From Jatrophihabitans sp. (GTDB taxonomy: Bacteria > Actinomycetota > Actinomycetes > Mycobacteriales > Jatrophihabitantaceae), in contig JAOPVG010000059.1 in assembly GCA_025966255.1 (NCBI GenBank), positions 1 through 11,887 of the forward strand: 11,887 bases of DNA, read 5' to 3'. The notes beneath the pieces are model-generated. The model saw nothing but the letters and a program-made list of their open reading frames with translations, did no database searches and had not been told where the DNA came from. Position 1 is the first letter of the stretch; each line of letters begins with the position of its first letter. The position numbers and the translations under genes are program-made. Shown here one piece after another: positions 1 to 9,095 of this stretch.

Positions 1-134
1 CGGGTTCCACCCCGGGCACCGATCCCCACTCTGCTGATGGCATGCGCTTATCTTGGCGTCCGAACCGTTTCTCGGCCACACGCGGGTCCTCGACGCCAAG
101 GCTGCCGCCCAGGCTGCACTGGGACACTGCCAGC

Positions 135-1429
135 GTGACGCGCCGCAGACATCTGCTCGTCGCGTTCGCCAACCCCGGCTTCCGGCGGCTGTACGCGGTC
201 CGGCTGGCCAGCCAGTTCGGCGACGGCGTGTTCCAGGCCAGCCTGGCCGGTGCAGTGCTGTTCAACCCCGAGCGCCAGGCCCACGCCGCGGACGTCGCGG
301 CCGGTTTCGCGGTGCTGCTGATGCCGTACTGCCTCGTCGGCCCGTTCGCGGGGGTGCTGCTCGACCGCTGGTGGCGCCAGCGCATCCTGACCGTGGCCAA
401 CGTCGCCCGCGCGGTCGGCGTGCTCGGGTTCGCCGCCGAGGTCGCGGCGGGTGTCAACGGGGTGGCCTTCTACGCCTCGGCCCTGGTTCTCGTGTCCGTC
501 TCCCGGTTCGTCCTCTCGGCGCTCAGTGCCGCCCTGCCCCGCGTCGTCCCAGATCCGGAGTTGGTGACCGCCAACGCGCTCTCCACGACCAGCGGAACGC
601 TCGTTGCCGCGGTCGGCGGGGCGACGGCGATCGGCGTGCGGGCATTGCTCGGCAACAGCGACGCGGACTACGCGGTGATCGCCGCCGCCGCGCTCGTGCC
701 GTACCTGCTCGCGGCACTCGCGGCCAACGGCTTCGCCCGTACCGAGCTGGGTCCGTCCGAGGCCGAACGGCGCCTTCGCGAGACGCCCCGCGAGGTGCTA
801 CGCGGGCTGATCGCCGGCGCCCGGCACGTGCGCGAGCACCGGCCCGTCCTGTACGGGCTGGCCGCGATCGGCTTGCACCGCCTGTTCTACGGCATCACCA
901 CCGTCTGCACCCTGCTGCTCTACCGCAACTACTTCCACGACGACGGCTTCTTCCGGGCCGGGCTTGCCGGCCTCACCCAGGTGCTCGTCGCAGTCGCGGC
1001 CGGCGGGGCACTGGCCGCCGCGGTCACCCCGGTGGCGTTTCGCCGGATCGGCCCCGTGCGCTGGCCGGTCGCCCTGCTCGCCGGCGCGGCCGCGACCGAA
1101 CTCGGCCTCGCCCTGCCGTACTCGATGCCCCTTTTGCTCGTTGCCGCGCTGCTGCTCGGCTTCGTCGCGCAGGGCGTGAAGATCAGCGTCGACACGCTGG
1201 TCCAGCAGCAGGTGGCCGACGAATTCCGCGGCCGGGTCTTCTCCCTCTACGACACCCTGTTCAACGTGACCCTGGTCGTGGCGGCGGTGTTGACGGCGAC
1301 CGTTCTGCCCGAGAACGGGTACTCCCCCACGTCGGTCGTCCTCATCACCCTCGGCTACGCGGTAACGGCTATCGGCTACCTGCACCTGACGAGCCGGGTC
1401 CAGCCCCCCGAGCCGGCGGTCGTCAACAG

Positions 1430-1433
<4 letters not shown>
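135..1433 (+). CDS. MFS-type membrane transporter (MFS_3 / effector-like)
   Basis: Predicted inner-membrane transporter of the major facilitator superfamily, 432 aa from the chosen GTG, with about 12 hydrophobic segments. Seen: a short basic N-terminus, a motif-A-like loop DRWWRQR at about residues 77-83 after the second helix, a long charged central loop (ELGPSEAERRLRETPREVLRG) between the two halves, and a conserved-looking stretch DTLVQQQVADEFRGRVFSLY before the last helices. These features fit the subgroup of MFS proteins often annotated as transmembrane secretion effectors or uncharacterised efflux pumps; the substrate cannot be told. The frame stays open upstream to an ATG at 42, but residues before the GTG at 135 (RLSWRPNRFS... 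rich in R, P, S) look non-coding, and family members usually start just before the LRR/FRRL segment. No clear ribosome site supports either start. It is convergent with pcnA and shares the CTAG palindrome at 1430-1433 with it. Confidence 0.85.
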
Positions 1434-2827
<1,394 letters not shown>

Positions 2828-2834
2828 GAGCGGA

Positions 2835-2841
2835 CCTCTCC
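2835..2841 (-). promoter_or_regulatory. Ribosome binding site of pcnA
   Basis: On the minus strand GGAGAGG stands 7 nt before the ATG at 2827. It decides the start: the longer reading to 2893 would place 22 extra residues ([13 protein letters not shown]...) across the divergent promoter region. Confidence 0.75.
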
Positions 2842-2901
2842 ACTGGACTTCGGATGGTCCGCACGCAGTGTCACGAACGGCCAGGGTACCCACTGTCCGG
2901 T

Positions 2902-2907
2902 TACCAT
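2902..2907 (+). promoter_or_regulatory. -10 element of a probable leaderless Nudix promoter
   Basis: TACCAT matches the actinobacterial -10 pattern TANNNT. It ends 6 nt before the ATG at 2914, so the predicted transcription start falls on or next to that A. There is no Shine-Dalgarno sequence in the short gap. Together this suggests a leaderless mRNA, which is common in Actinobacteria. I see no convincing -35 hexamer. On the opposite strand TACCCT (2888-2883) could serve as the -10 for pcnA, giving a 5' leader of about 50 nt, but that is weaker. Confidence 0.45.
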
Positions 2908-2913
2908 CGGGCC

Positions 2914-3435
2914 ATGTCCCAGGCCCCGGAGTCAGGTTCCGGGCAAAGGTCTGCGCAATCCCAGCAGGCGGGCCGGCGGCGACGCCGAGCGCGCCGCTGG
3001 CTACGGCAGGTGGATGAGTTCAGCGCCGGCGGCCTGGTGGTGGATCTCACCGGTGACGTTCCGCGGGGCGCGCTGATCGGGCGCACCGACCGCCAGGGAC
3101 GGCTGCTCTGGTCCCTGCCGAAGGGGCACATCGAGGCGGGCGAGACCGCTGAGCAGGCCGCAGTCCGGGAGGTCGAAGAGGAGACGGGCATCGCCGGCGT
3201 CATCCTCGGGGAGCTTGGCACCATCGACTTCTGGTTCGTTGCCGAGGGCCGGCGCATCCACAAGACCGTCCAGCACTACCTCATGCGCCGAGTCGGCGGG
3301 GAACTCTCCGACGCCGATATCGAGGTCGACGAGGTCGCTTGGGTGCCGCTGTCGGAGATCCGCACCCAACTCGCCTATCCCGACGAGCGCGGGCTCGTGG
3401 ACACCGCGGGCAGGTTGCTCGCGGAGAGCGCGTGA
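2914..3435 (+). CDS. Nudix hydrolase, MutT4-like
   Basis: Predicted cytoplasmic Nudix pyrophosphohydrolase, 173 aa. A perfect Nudix box GX5EX7REUXEEXGU is visible at residues 71-93 (GHIEAGE ... REVEEETGI), preceded by LLWSLPK and followed by [20 protein letters not shown], the pattern of M. tuberculosis MutT4 (Rv3908), its positional counterpart. The substrate cannot be read from the sequence; for MutT4 relatives oxidised or otherwise non-canonical nucleotides, or diadenosine polyphosphates, have been considered. The N-terminus (about 35 residues) is low complexity and very basic (RRRRRARRW at 21-29), as in the mycobacterial protein, perhaps an RNA- or membrane-contact tail. The ATG at 2914 was chosen over 2854 because a -10-like element ends 6 nt before it. 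The last codons overlap the start of the next gene (GTGA, 3432-3435), suggesting translational coupling. Confidence 0.9.
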   Translation: MSQAPESGSGQRSAQSQQAGRRRRRARRWLRQVDEFSAGGLVVDLTGDVPRGALIGRTDRQGRLLWSLPKGHIEAGETAEQAAVREVEEETGIAGVILGELGTIDFWFVAEGRRIHKTVQHYLMRRVGGELSDADIEVDEVAWVPLSEIRTQLAYPDERGLVDTAGRLLAESA

Positions 3436-5741
3436 AAAACTCCAGTCCACATCGATGGTGGGGCGCACGGATAGTCGGCGCCGCGCTCGCCCTGGGTATC
3501 GCCGGCGCGGTCATTCCGCTCACGGCCCCGGCCCCGGCCTCAGCCGCGACCACCGGTCGCCGCACCGACCCGGTGACGATGAGCGTGGTCAGCGTCACCC
3601 CGTCCGCGCCGGCCGCGAGCACCAAGCACATCCCCTTCACCGTCAAGCTGAGGCTCACCAACACGACCAACCAGCCGATCAAGAAGGTCACCATCGTCGC
3701 CGATCGCGGTGATCCGATCGACACCCAGACCGGCCTCGCCGCCGTCCTGGCCCGCACGACGCCGCCGACCACTCCCGGGCTGCAGATCAAACCCACCCAC
3801 ACCGTCACCGTGAATCTCGCGGCCGGCGCCACCATCACGACCGCCTTCGCGACGACGACCAGCGTCCTCGATGACGGCACGGGCATCTGCGTCTGCCACA
3901 ACGCGATCTACCCGATGTACCTCAGCGCGCATATCACCGGCAGCGGCGGCGCCGATCAAACCTTGGGCACCGTGGGGACCTTCCTGCCGTCGTTCTTCCA
4001 GCAGCCGACGCCGATCGACGTGAGCTGGGTGTGGCCGCTGATCGACCGGCCGCACCGGCTGGTGGACGACACCGTGTTCACCGACGACGAGCTCGCCTCC
4101 CTCGTTGCCCCCGACGGGCGGCTGAGCCGAGCGCTGCAGGTCGTCGAGACGGTCGAGTCGGTCGCTTCGGCCCGCGTTCCGTTGACCCTCGTCCTCGATC
4201 CTGAGCTGTTGGACGAGCTCGAGGTGATGTCCACCGGTAGGTACACCGTGCGCGCGGGGTCCGCGCCGGCCGTGGCCGGGACCGGTCAGGCCGCCGCCAC
4301 CCTCTGGCTCGATCGGCTCCGGGTCGTGCTCCAGAATCCGGCCGTCCAGGTGGATCTCACGCCCTACGCCGACCCCGACGTCGAATCACTCACGAAGGCC
4401 GGGCTCCCCTGGGACCATGTGCTGCCCAGCACCATGAGTCGGCGAATAGCCCTAGCGCTCGGCAGCCAAGCTCCCGCGATGGACATCGCCTGGCCGGCGT
4501 CCGGTGCCGTCAGCGCACGCACCCTCGACACGATGGCGTTGTCGGGCACCAGCACGATCATCCTCAACTCGGCCGCGGTCGCCCCGAGTACCCAACCGAA
4601 CGGGCTGCCCGCCTCGCTCGGCACCCTCAAGGCGGCGAACGGGTCGGTAACGGCCGCCCTCACCTCGCCTGCGCTGGAGAAGTACGTCGGGGCGACGGTC
4701 TCCCTCGGCGGCGCCGGCGCCGCAGCCTTGCCGCAGCTGACCGCCGAGCTGGCCGTGCAGGCGGCGCAAGCCCCGACGACCCCGCACTTCGCCCTGCTGG
4801 CGCCACCGCGCTACGTCGACCCGTCGGTGGATACGGCGGTCGAGGTCATTCGGGAGACGAGCCGGAGCCGGTTCAGCCAACCCGTCGCGCTACGGTCGGC
4901 GGTCGGCGGCAATCTTCCGAAGACGGCCAGCCGGCTGCGCCAGGTGCCGGCCGCGGCGCCAGGCCTGACCGACCAAATATTGGCGAACGCCTCCTCGGTC
5001 ACCAGCCGGCTCGGCAGTGTCAACACTCTGCTCAAGGACCCCACCAACGTCGCTGAGTCGTTGCTCACCGCGCTGCCCCAAGCGGTGCAGCGCATCGAGT
5101 CATCGGCCTGGCGCACGGATGCACCCAACGGCGGCCGTGCCCTCGGCATCCGGCAGGCGCAGGCGTTGTCCGATCGGGTCGGCACGATCCTGTCGAGCGT
5201 GCACATCATCCAGCCGAAGTCGGGCACCTACACTCTGGCATCGAGCAACTCACCCCTGCCGATCACCGTGCAGAACGAACTCTCGTACCCGGTGAACGTC
5301 ACCGTGCAGGTCACCACCGTCAACGACCTCCCGGGGTTCACCGCTACCCCCGTCACGAAACGGATTTCGCCGGGCAGCACGCAGCTGATCCATATTCCGA
5401 CCAAGATCGACCGCTCCGGCCGGATCCAGGTGCAGGCTCAGCTGTTCACCAAGGACGGGGTGCCGCTCGGCGATCCGATCTTCCTGTCGGTCCACAGCAC
5501 GGTCCTCGGCGTCGTCGGGGTCGTGATCACCGTCGTCGCGGGTGGGGTCCTCGTCCTGGCCCTGCTGTTCCGCATCCTGGGCCGCTTCCGCAAACGCAGA
5601 TCACCGGCGACGGAGTCGAGCGTCCCGGTGGCGGCACCGCCGGCGCGGGCGACCGAACCCGACCTGGACCCGGTCGCGCAGCCGGAGGTGGCGACCGAAC
5701 CCGACCTGGACCCGGTCGCGCAGCCGGAGACCACGTCGTGA
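3432..5741 (+). CDS. DUF6049-type secreted, membrane-anchored protein (Rv3909-like)
   Basis: Large exported protein of unknown function, 769 aa from GTG 3432; positional counterpart of M. tuberculosis Rv3909. Seen: a signal peptide (basic start, hydrophobic core 12-30, ASA|A cleavage near 38/39); an N-terminal beta-rich, Ig-like stretch (about 46-160) with [18 protein letters not shown] and a paired-cysteine segment CVCHN; a long alpha/beta middle ([23 protein letters not shown]); a second Ig-like stretch before the membrane; one transmembrane helix at about 692-713; and a short cytoplasmic tail starting with a basic stop-transfer cluster (RFRKRRS) and ending in a duplicated 14-residue acidic/proline unit. 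So most of the protein lies outside the membrane. GTG 3432 is favoured over the upstream frame extension because it gives a clean signal peptide and has GGAG at 3423-3426. It overlaps the Nudix stop by 4 bp and lies 16 bp before murJ; a role in cell-wall precursor export is inferred from linkage only. Confidence 0.88.
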   Translation: MKNSSPHRWWGARIVGAALALGIAGAVIPLTAPAPASAATTGRRTDPVTMSVVSVTPSAPAASTKHIPFTVKLRLTNTTNQPIKKVTIVADRGDPIDTQTGLAAVLARTTPPTTPGLQIKPTHTVTVNLAAGATITTAFATTTSVLDDGTGICVCHNAIYPMYLSAHITGSGGADQTLGTVGTFLPSFFQQPTPIDVSWVWPLIDRPHRLVDDTVFTDDELASLVAPDGRLSRALQVVETVESVASARVPLTLVLDPELLDELEVMSTGRYTVRAGSAPAVAGTGQAAATLWLDRLRVVLQNPAVQVDLTPYADPDVESLTKAGLPWDHVLPSTMSRRIALALGSQAPAMDIAWPASGAVSARTLDTMALSGTSTIILNSAAVAPSTQPNGLPASLGTLKAANGSVTAALTSPALEKYVGATVSLGGAGAAALPQLTAELAVQAAQAPTTPHFALLAPPRYVDPSVDTAVEVIRETSRSRFSQPVALRSAVGGNLPKTASRLRQVPAAAPGLTDQILANASSVTSRLGSVNTLLKDPTNVAESLLTALPQAVQRIESSAWRTDAPNGGRALGIRQAQALSDRVGTILSSVHIIQPKSGTYTLASSNSPLPITVQNELSYPVNVTVQVTTVNDLPGFTATPVTKRISPGSTQLIHIPTKIDRSGRIQVQAQLFTKDGVPLGDPIFLSVHSTVLGVVGVVITVVAGGVLVLALLFRILGRFRKRRSPATESSVPVAAPPARATEPDLDPVAQPEVATEPDLDPVAQPETTS
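5648..5729 (+). repeat. Tandem duplication, two copies of a 42-bp unit
   Basis: Positions 5648-5687 and 5690-5729 are identical over 40 bp with a 42-bp period. The period is a multiple of three, so the frame is kept and the protein tail carries two copies of [13 protein letters not shown] (residues 740 on and 754 on). Perfect identity points to a recent slippage or duplication event in the cytoplasmic tail of the DUF6049-type protein. Confidence 0.95.
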
Positions 5742-5757
5742 CCTCGGGGCCCCGGTC

Positions 5758-7644
5758 ATGACCACGCCCGTCAAGGACGGCGACTGGGGCAGCCCGACTC
5801 TCTACGCCGGTGGCCAGCCGATCGAGCCCCGGATGTTCACCGAGGCCGACCCGATGGGCGGCGTGCTCCTACCCGACTGGAGCGCGCCGGACGCGCCGCG
5901 CTGGAGCGCCACGACCTACGTGGGTAAGCCCCGCGGTCGCAAGGACGCCGGCTCGGCCGTGGCCGAACCGGAAGCGCCGCCCGTCGAGCCCGGCGCCGAA
6001 CCCGCCGCGCCCGAGGACGCCGAGCGGAGCAACCGCGGGCTCATGGCGGCCAGCGGCTCCATGGCGGTGGCCAGCCTGGCCAGCCGCATCACCGGATTCC
6101 TGCGCAGCATCCTGATCCTCGCCGCCCTGGGCACCGGCGCCGTCGGCAACGCCTACAACTCGGGCAACAACCTGCCCAACATGATCTACGAGTTGCTCCT
6201 CGGCGGCGTGCTGTCGAGCGTCCTGATTCCGCTCCTGGTGCACGCCCAGTCCGAGGACGATGACAACGGCGTCGCGTACACGCAGCGCCTGCTGTCGATC
6301 GCCACCGCGGCGCTGGGCGTAATGACCCTGCTCGCCGTGCTCGCCGCGCCACTGATCGCATCAGGCTTCGTCCAGGCCGGCCCGAAGCGCGAGCTCACCA
6401 GCATCTTCGCCACACTGCTGCTTCCCGAGATCTTCTTCTACGGCCTCGGCGCCATGTTCATCGCCGTCCTCAACATCCGGCACGTCTACAAACCGGGCGC
6501 CTGGTCGCCGGTGCTCAACAACGTGATCATGATCGTGACGGTCTTGGTCTTCTGGCTGCTGCCGGGCCCGGCCACGCTCAATCCGGCGACGATGACCACC
6601 GCGCAGATCCTGGTCATCGGCATCGGCACCACCGTCGGCATCGCCGGCCAAGCCCTCGTGCTGATCCCGGCCCTCAAGCGCGCGGGCTTCACCTGGCAGT
6701 GGCGCTTCCGTGCCCGTCCCAGCGAGGTCGGCCGGATGAGGGAGGTCGGCTCGCTGGCCGGCTGGGTGCTCGCCTACGTGGTGGTCAGCCAGATCGGCGT
6801 CACCGTCATCCAGAAGGTCGGCAACGACAACGGCGGCTTCAGCATCTTCACCAACGCCGACCTGTTGTTCCAGATGCCCTACGGAATTCTCGTCGTCTCG
6901 CTGCTGACGGCGATCATGCCGCGCATGTCCCGGGCCGCGGTTCGAGGCGACAACGAATCGGTCATCGAAGACCTTTCGCTCGGCGCCCGCCTGTCGGCGG
7001 TGGCCTTGATACCTGTTACTGCCGGGCTGATCGTGCTCGGCCCGGCCATGACCGTCACCTTGTTCGCCTACGGCAATACCACTATCGCCAACGCCCACTT
7101 GATCGGCTCGACACTCGCGTGGTCCGCCTTCGGGCTTTTCCCGTTCGCGCTCGTCATGCTGCAGTTGCGGGTGTTCTACGCGATGCGCGACGGCAAGACG
7201 CCGACGTTGATCAACGCGTTCATGGTGGGCACGAAGGTGATCCTCGTGATCGTCTCCAACCACGTGTTCCAGGCGCCGAGGGGGACCAACGTCGACGTCC
7301 ACCCATCGGTCCACGCCGTGCAGTGGCTGAGCATCTCGACGTCGTTGTCCTACGTGGTCGGAGCGATCGTCGGCCACATCGTGCTGACCCGCCGCTTGGG
7401 CCACCTCGGCTTCCGCTCAGTGCTGCGCACCGTCGGCCAGATCGCATTCGCCTCGGCCATCGGAGGCCTCGTCGCGTACGGCATCGTGCTGTGGAGCCGC
7501 AACCTGCTCGGCGGTGCCCGCTTCGGATCGTGGGCCGGGCTCGTGGTGGGCGGCCTGGTCGGGTTGGCCGTGATGGCCGCGGTGGCGTGGCGGATGCGGA
7601 TTCCCGATGTCCGTCTGGTGGTGGGCTCGGTGCGTCGCCAATAG
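5758..7644 (+). CDS. murJ: Lipid II flippase MurJ (MviN family)
   Basis: Polytopic inner-membrane protein that flips lipid-linked peptidoglycan precursor to the outer face. It is 628 aa. Seen: a cytoplasmic, proline- and glutamate-rich N-terminal extension of about 92 residues, then the MurJ core from MAASGSMAVASLASRITGF onward with about 14-15 hydrophobic segments. R110 and R116 align with E. coli R18 and R24. At the position of E. coli R51-R52 the protein has Y144-E145 (LPNMIYELLLGG), and D39 is N131. The family conserves the LPN and the following GG turn. Further markers are QMPYGILVVSLLTAIMPRMS and FYAMRDGKTPTLINA. The protein ends soon after the last helix: there is no C-terminal pseudokinase or extracellular domain, unlike the much longer mycobacterial MviN (Rv3910). 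ATG 5758 lies 16 bp after the DUF6049 stop; only a weak GGGG (5746-5749) precedes it. Probably cotranscribed with the Nudix and DUF6049 genes. Confidence 0.95.
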   Translation: MTTPVKDGDWGSPTLYAGGQPIEPRMFTEADPMGGVLLPDWSAPDAPRWSATTYVGKPRGRKDAGSAVAEPEAPPVEPGAEPAAPEDAERSNRGLMAASGSMAVASLASRITGFLRSILILAALGTGAVGNAYNSGNNLPNMIYELLLGGVLSSVLIPLLVHAQSEDDDNGVAYTQRLLSIATAALGVMTLLAVLAAPLIASGFVQAGPKRELTSIFATLLLPEIFFYGLGAMFIAVLNIRHVYKPGAWSPVLNNVIMIVTVLVFWLLPGPATLNPATMTTAQILVIGIGTTVGIAGQALVLIPALKRAGFTWQWRFRARPSEVGRMREVGSLAGWVLAYVVVSQIGVTVIQKVGNDNGGFSIFTNADLLFQMPYGILVVSLLTAIMPRMSRAAVRGDNESVIEDLSLGARLSAVALIPVTAGLIVLGPAMTVTLFAYGNTTIANAHLIGSTLAWSAFGLFPFALVMLQLRVFYAMRDGKTPTLINAFMVGTKVILVIVSNHVFQAPRGTNVDVHPSVHAVQWLSISTSLSYVVGAIVGHIVLTRRLGHLGFRSVLRTVGQIAFASAIGGLVAYGIVLWSRNLLGGARFGSWAGLVVGGLVGLAVMAAVAWRMRIPDVRLVVGSVRRQ

Positions 7645-7651
7645 GTGCGTT

Positions 7652-7668
7652 CCGGCGCGACACGCCGG
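7652..7668 (+). terminator. Small GC hairpin after murJ
   Basis: CCGGCG (7652-7657) and CGCCGG (7663-7668) form a 6-bp stem with a 5-nt loop, 7 bp after the murJ stop. There is no T-run, so at most it is a weak or factor-assisted terminator. Its right arm ends inside the GGAAT of the trxB promoter. Confidence 0.35.
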
Positions 7669-7693
7669 GAATCACGGCGTACCTAGGATGGTT
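7668..7693 (+). promoter_or_regulatory. SigR/SigH-type promoter of trxB
   Basis: GGAAT at 7668-7672, an 18-nt spacer and GTT at 7691-7693 reproduce the published Streptomyces SigR consensus (GGAAT-N18-GTT), which resembles the mycobacterial SigH one; trxBA is a classic target of both. Transcription would start near 7700, just upstream of the ribosome site at 7707-7715 and about 20 nt before the GTG of trxB. An overlapping TAGGAT (7684-7689) could be a housekeeping -10, but no -35 accompanies it. Confidence 0.75.
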
Positions 7694-7706
7694 CAAGCAG
7701 CGGAAT

Positions 7707-7715
7707 GGAAAGAGG
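7707..7715 (+). promoter_or_regulatory. Ribosome binding site of trxB
   Basis: GGAAAGAGG lies 4 nt before GTG 7720 and overlaps the alternative ATG at 7705. It favours the GTG as the true start, as does the predicted transcription start near 7700, which would leave the ATG only about 5 nt of leader. Confidence 0.65.
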
Positions 7716-7719
7716 CATC

Positions 7720-8679
7720 GTGACCCAGCACCGCAACGTGATCATCGTGGGCTCCGGCCCGGCCGGTTACACGGCCGCGCTGTACACCGCCCGCGCCGAC
7801 CTCGCGCCGCTCGTCTTCGAGGGCGCGCAGTACGGCGGTGCGTTGATGACCACGACCGAGGTCGAGAACTACCCCGGATTCCCCCAGGGAATCCTGGGCC
7901 CGGAGTTGATGAACCAGATCCGCACTCAGGCCGAGCGTTTCGGGGCCGAGTTGGTCGCCGACGACGTCGTCTCGGTCGACCTCACTGGTCCCGTGAAGAC
8001 CGTCCGCACCCTCGACGGCGAATTCACCGCTGACGCCGTGATCCTGGCGATGGGCTCCGCCTACCGCAAGCTCGGGTTGCCGCGCGAGGACGAACTGTCC
8101 GGCCACGGCGTGTCCTGGTGTGCCACCTGTGACGGGTTCTTCTTCCGCGACCAGGACATCGCCGTCGTCGGCGGTGGCGACACCGCGATGGAGGAAGCGA
8201 CGTTCCTGACTCGCTTCGCGAAATCCGTCACCATCGTGCACCGCCGCGATGCGCTGCGGGCCAGCCGCATCATGGTGGACCGCGCCGAGGCGAACCCAAA
8301 AATCAACTGGGAGTGGAACAGCGAGGTCTCAGACATCCACGGTGACAACTCGGTGACAGGTGTGCGGCTGCGGGACACCGTGACAGGTTCCGAGCGCGAC
8401 CTGCCGGCCGGGGGTCTGTTCATCGCCATCGGCCACGAGCCGCGCAGCGACCTCGTCGCCGGGCAGATCGACCTCGACGACGAGGGTTACATCCTCACCC
8501 GCGACGGCACCAGCACGAACATCGAGGGCGTCTTCGCGGCCGGAGATGTCGTCGACCACACCTATCGACAGGCCGTCACGGCGGCAGGCACCGGCTGCCA
8601 AGCCGCCCTCGACGCCGAGCGCTACCTCGCGGCTCTCAGCGACCGGCCGGCGGCCGTCTCCGCCGGTGAGCGCGGCTGA
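7720..8679 (+). CDS. trxB: Thioredoxin reductase
   Basis: Cytoplasmic NADPH-dependent flavoenzyme that reduces thioredoxin, 319 aa, usual length for low-molecular-weight thioredoxin reductase. Seen: the FAD dinucleotide-binding motif GSGPAG (11-16) near the N-terminus; ENYPGF; the redox-active disulfide CATC (C134, C137) in [11 protein letters not shown]; the NADPH-binding GGGDTA (151-156) followed by HRRD; and the C-terminal FAD site with GVFAAGDV and [11 protein letters not shown]. All catalytic parts are present. GTG 7720 was taken as the start ([13 protein letters not shown]) rather than ATG 7705, which lies in the ribosome site. Thioredoxin follows 71 bp downstream. The promoter match predicts induction under thiol-oxidising stress. 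In Mycobacterium sigM-rsmA sits between murJ and trxB2; here only 75 bp separate them. A 7-bp GC hairpin (8647-8653 with 8660-8666) lies in the last codons. Confidence 0.97.
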   Translation: MTQHRNVIIVGSGPAGYTAALYTARADLAPLVFEGAQYGGALMTTTEVENYPGFPQGILGPELMNQIRTQAERFGAELVADDVVSVDLTGPVKTVRTLDGEFTADAVILAMGSAYRKLGLPREDELSGHGVSWCATCDGFFFRDQDIAVVGGGDTAMEEATFLTRFAKSVTIVHRRDALRASRIMVDRAEANPKINWEWNSEVSDIHGDNSVTGVRLRDTVTGSERDLPAGGLFIAIGHEPRSDLVAGQIDLDDEGYILTRDGTSTNIEGVFAAGDVVDHTYRQAVTAAGTGCQAALDAERYLAALSDRPAAVSAGERG

Positions 8680-8684
8680 GGCCG

Positions 8685-8710
8685 GGAATCAGACCGACCG
8701 CATTAGTGTT
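8685..8710 (+). promoter_or_regulatory. Second SigR/SigH-type promoter, upstream of trxA
   Basis: GGAAT at 8685-8689, an 18-nt spacer and GTT at 8708-8710 again match GGAAT-N18-GTT exactly. The eleven bases GCCGGGAATCA (8681-8691) are identical to those at the trxB site (7664-7674), and both sites continue GTTC. The start would be near 8717, giving a leader of about 34 nt with the trxA ribosome site AGGAG at 8740-8744. Confidence 0.7.
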
Positions 8711-8750
8711 CCAGCATCGATAGACAGCTCCCTACAACCAGGAGAATTTC

Positions 8751-9080
8751 ATGGGCGCCAACACCAAGGCCGTCACCGATAGCAGCTTCGCCGCCGACGT
8801 TCTCGGCGCGGAGGGTCCGGTCCTCGTCGACTTCTGGGCCGAGTGGTGCGGCCCGTGCCGCCAGGTCGCCCCGGTTCTCGAGGAGATCGCCGGCGAGCAG
8901 GCCGACAAGCTCACCATCGTCAAGCTGAACATCGACGAGAACCCCGAGACTGCCCGCAACTACCAGGTCATGTCGATCCCGACCATGGCCGTGTTCAACG
9001 GCGGACAGCTCGTCAAGACGATCGTCGGCGCGCGGCCCAAGGCCGCGATTCTGCGCGAGCTGACTGACTTCGTCAGCTGA
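8751..9080 (+). CDS. trxA: Thioredoxin
   Basis: Small cytoplasmic dithiol protein, 109 aa, that reduces protein disulfides and is itself reduced by the TrxB encoded just upstream. Seen: the canonical active site WCGPC (C33, C36) after LVDFWAE, the cis-proline loop SIPT (P77), and VFNGG in the last strand pair; full length with no extension. The start ATG 8751 has AGGAG at 8740-8744 with a 6-nt spacer. It can be made from the trxB promoter as a bicistronic message and, by the second promoter match, on its own, which would allow a higher level of thioredoxin than of reductase. The transcription unit ends at a strong hairpin 15 bp after the stop. Counterpart of M. tuberculosis trxC (Rv3914). Confidence 0.97.
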   Translation: MGANTKAVTDSSFAADVLGAEGPVLVDFWAEWCGPCRQVAPVLEEIAGEQADKLTIVKLNIDENPETARNYQVMSIPTMAVFNGGQLVKTIVGARPKAAILRELTDFVS

Positions 9081-9095
9081 TCTTGTACCGCCAAT

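Noticed and set aside
42..134. N-terminal extension of the MFS protein from ATG 42
   Set aside because: The residues are low-complexity and rich in R, P and S, there is no ribosome site, and the transporter pattern begins just after GTG 135. The choice stays somewhat uncertain.
3339..3431. Upstream extension of the DUF6049-type protein into the Nudix gene
   Set aside because: The clean signal peptide starts at GTG 3432 with GGAG before it. The extension is an out-of-frame reading of Nudix codons.
7684..7689. TAGGAT as a housekeeping -10 for trxB
   Set aside because: No -35 hexamer lies at 16-18 nt. It falls in the spacer of the much better GGAAT-N18-GTT match, though a second, overlapping start cannot be excluded.
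7705..7719. ATG 7705 as the start of trxB
   Set aside because: It overlaps the purine-rich ribosome site, and the predicted transcription start near 7700 would leave almost no leader. GTG 7720 fits the family better.
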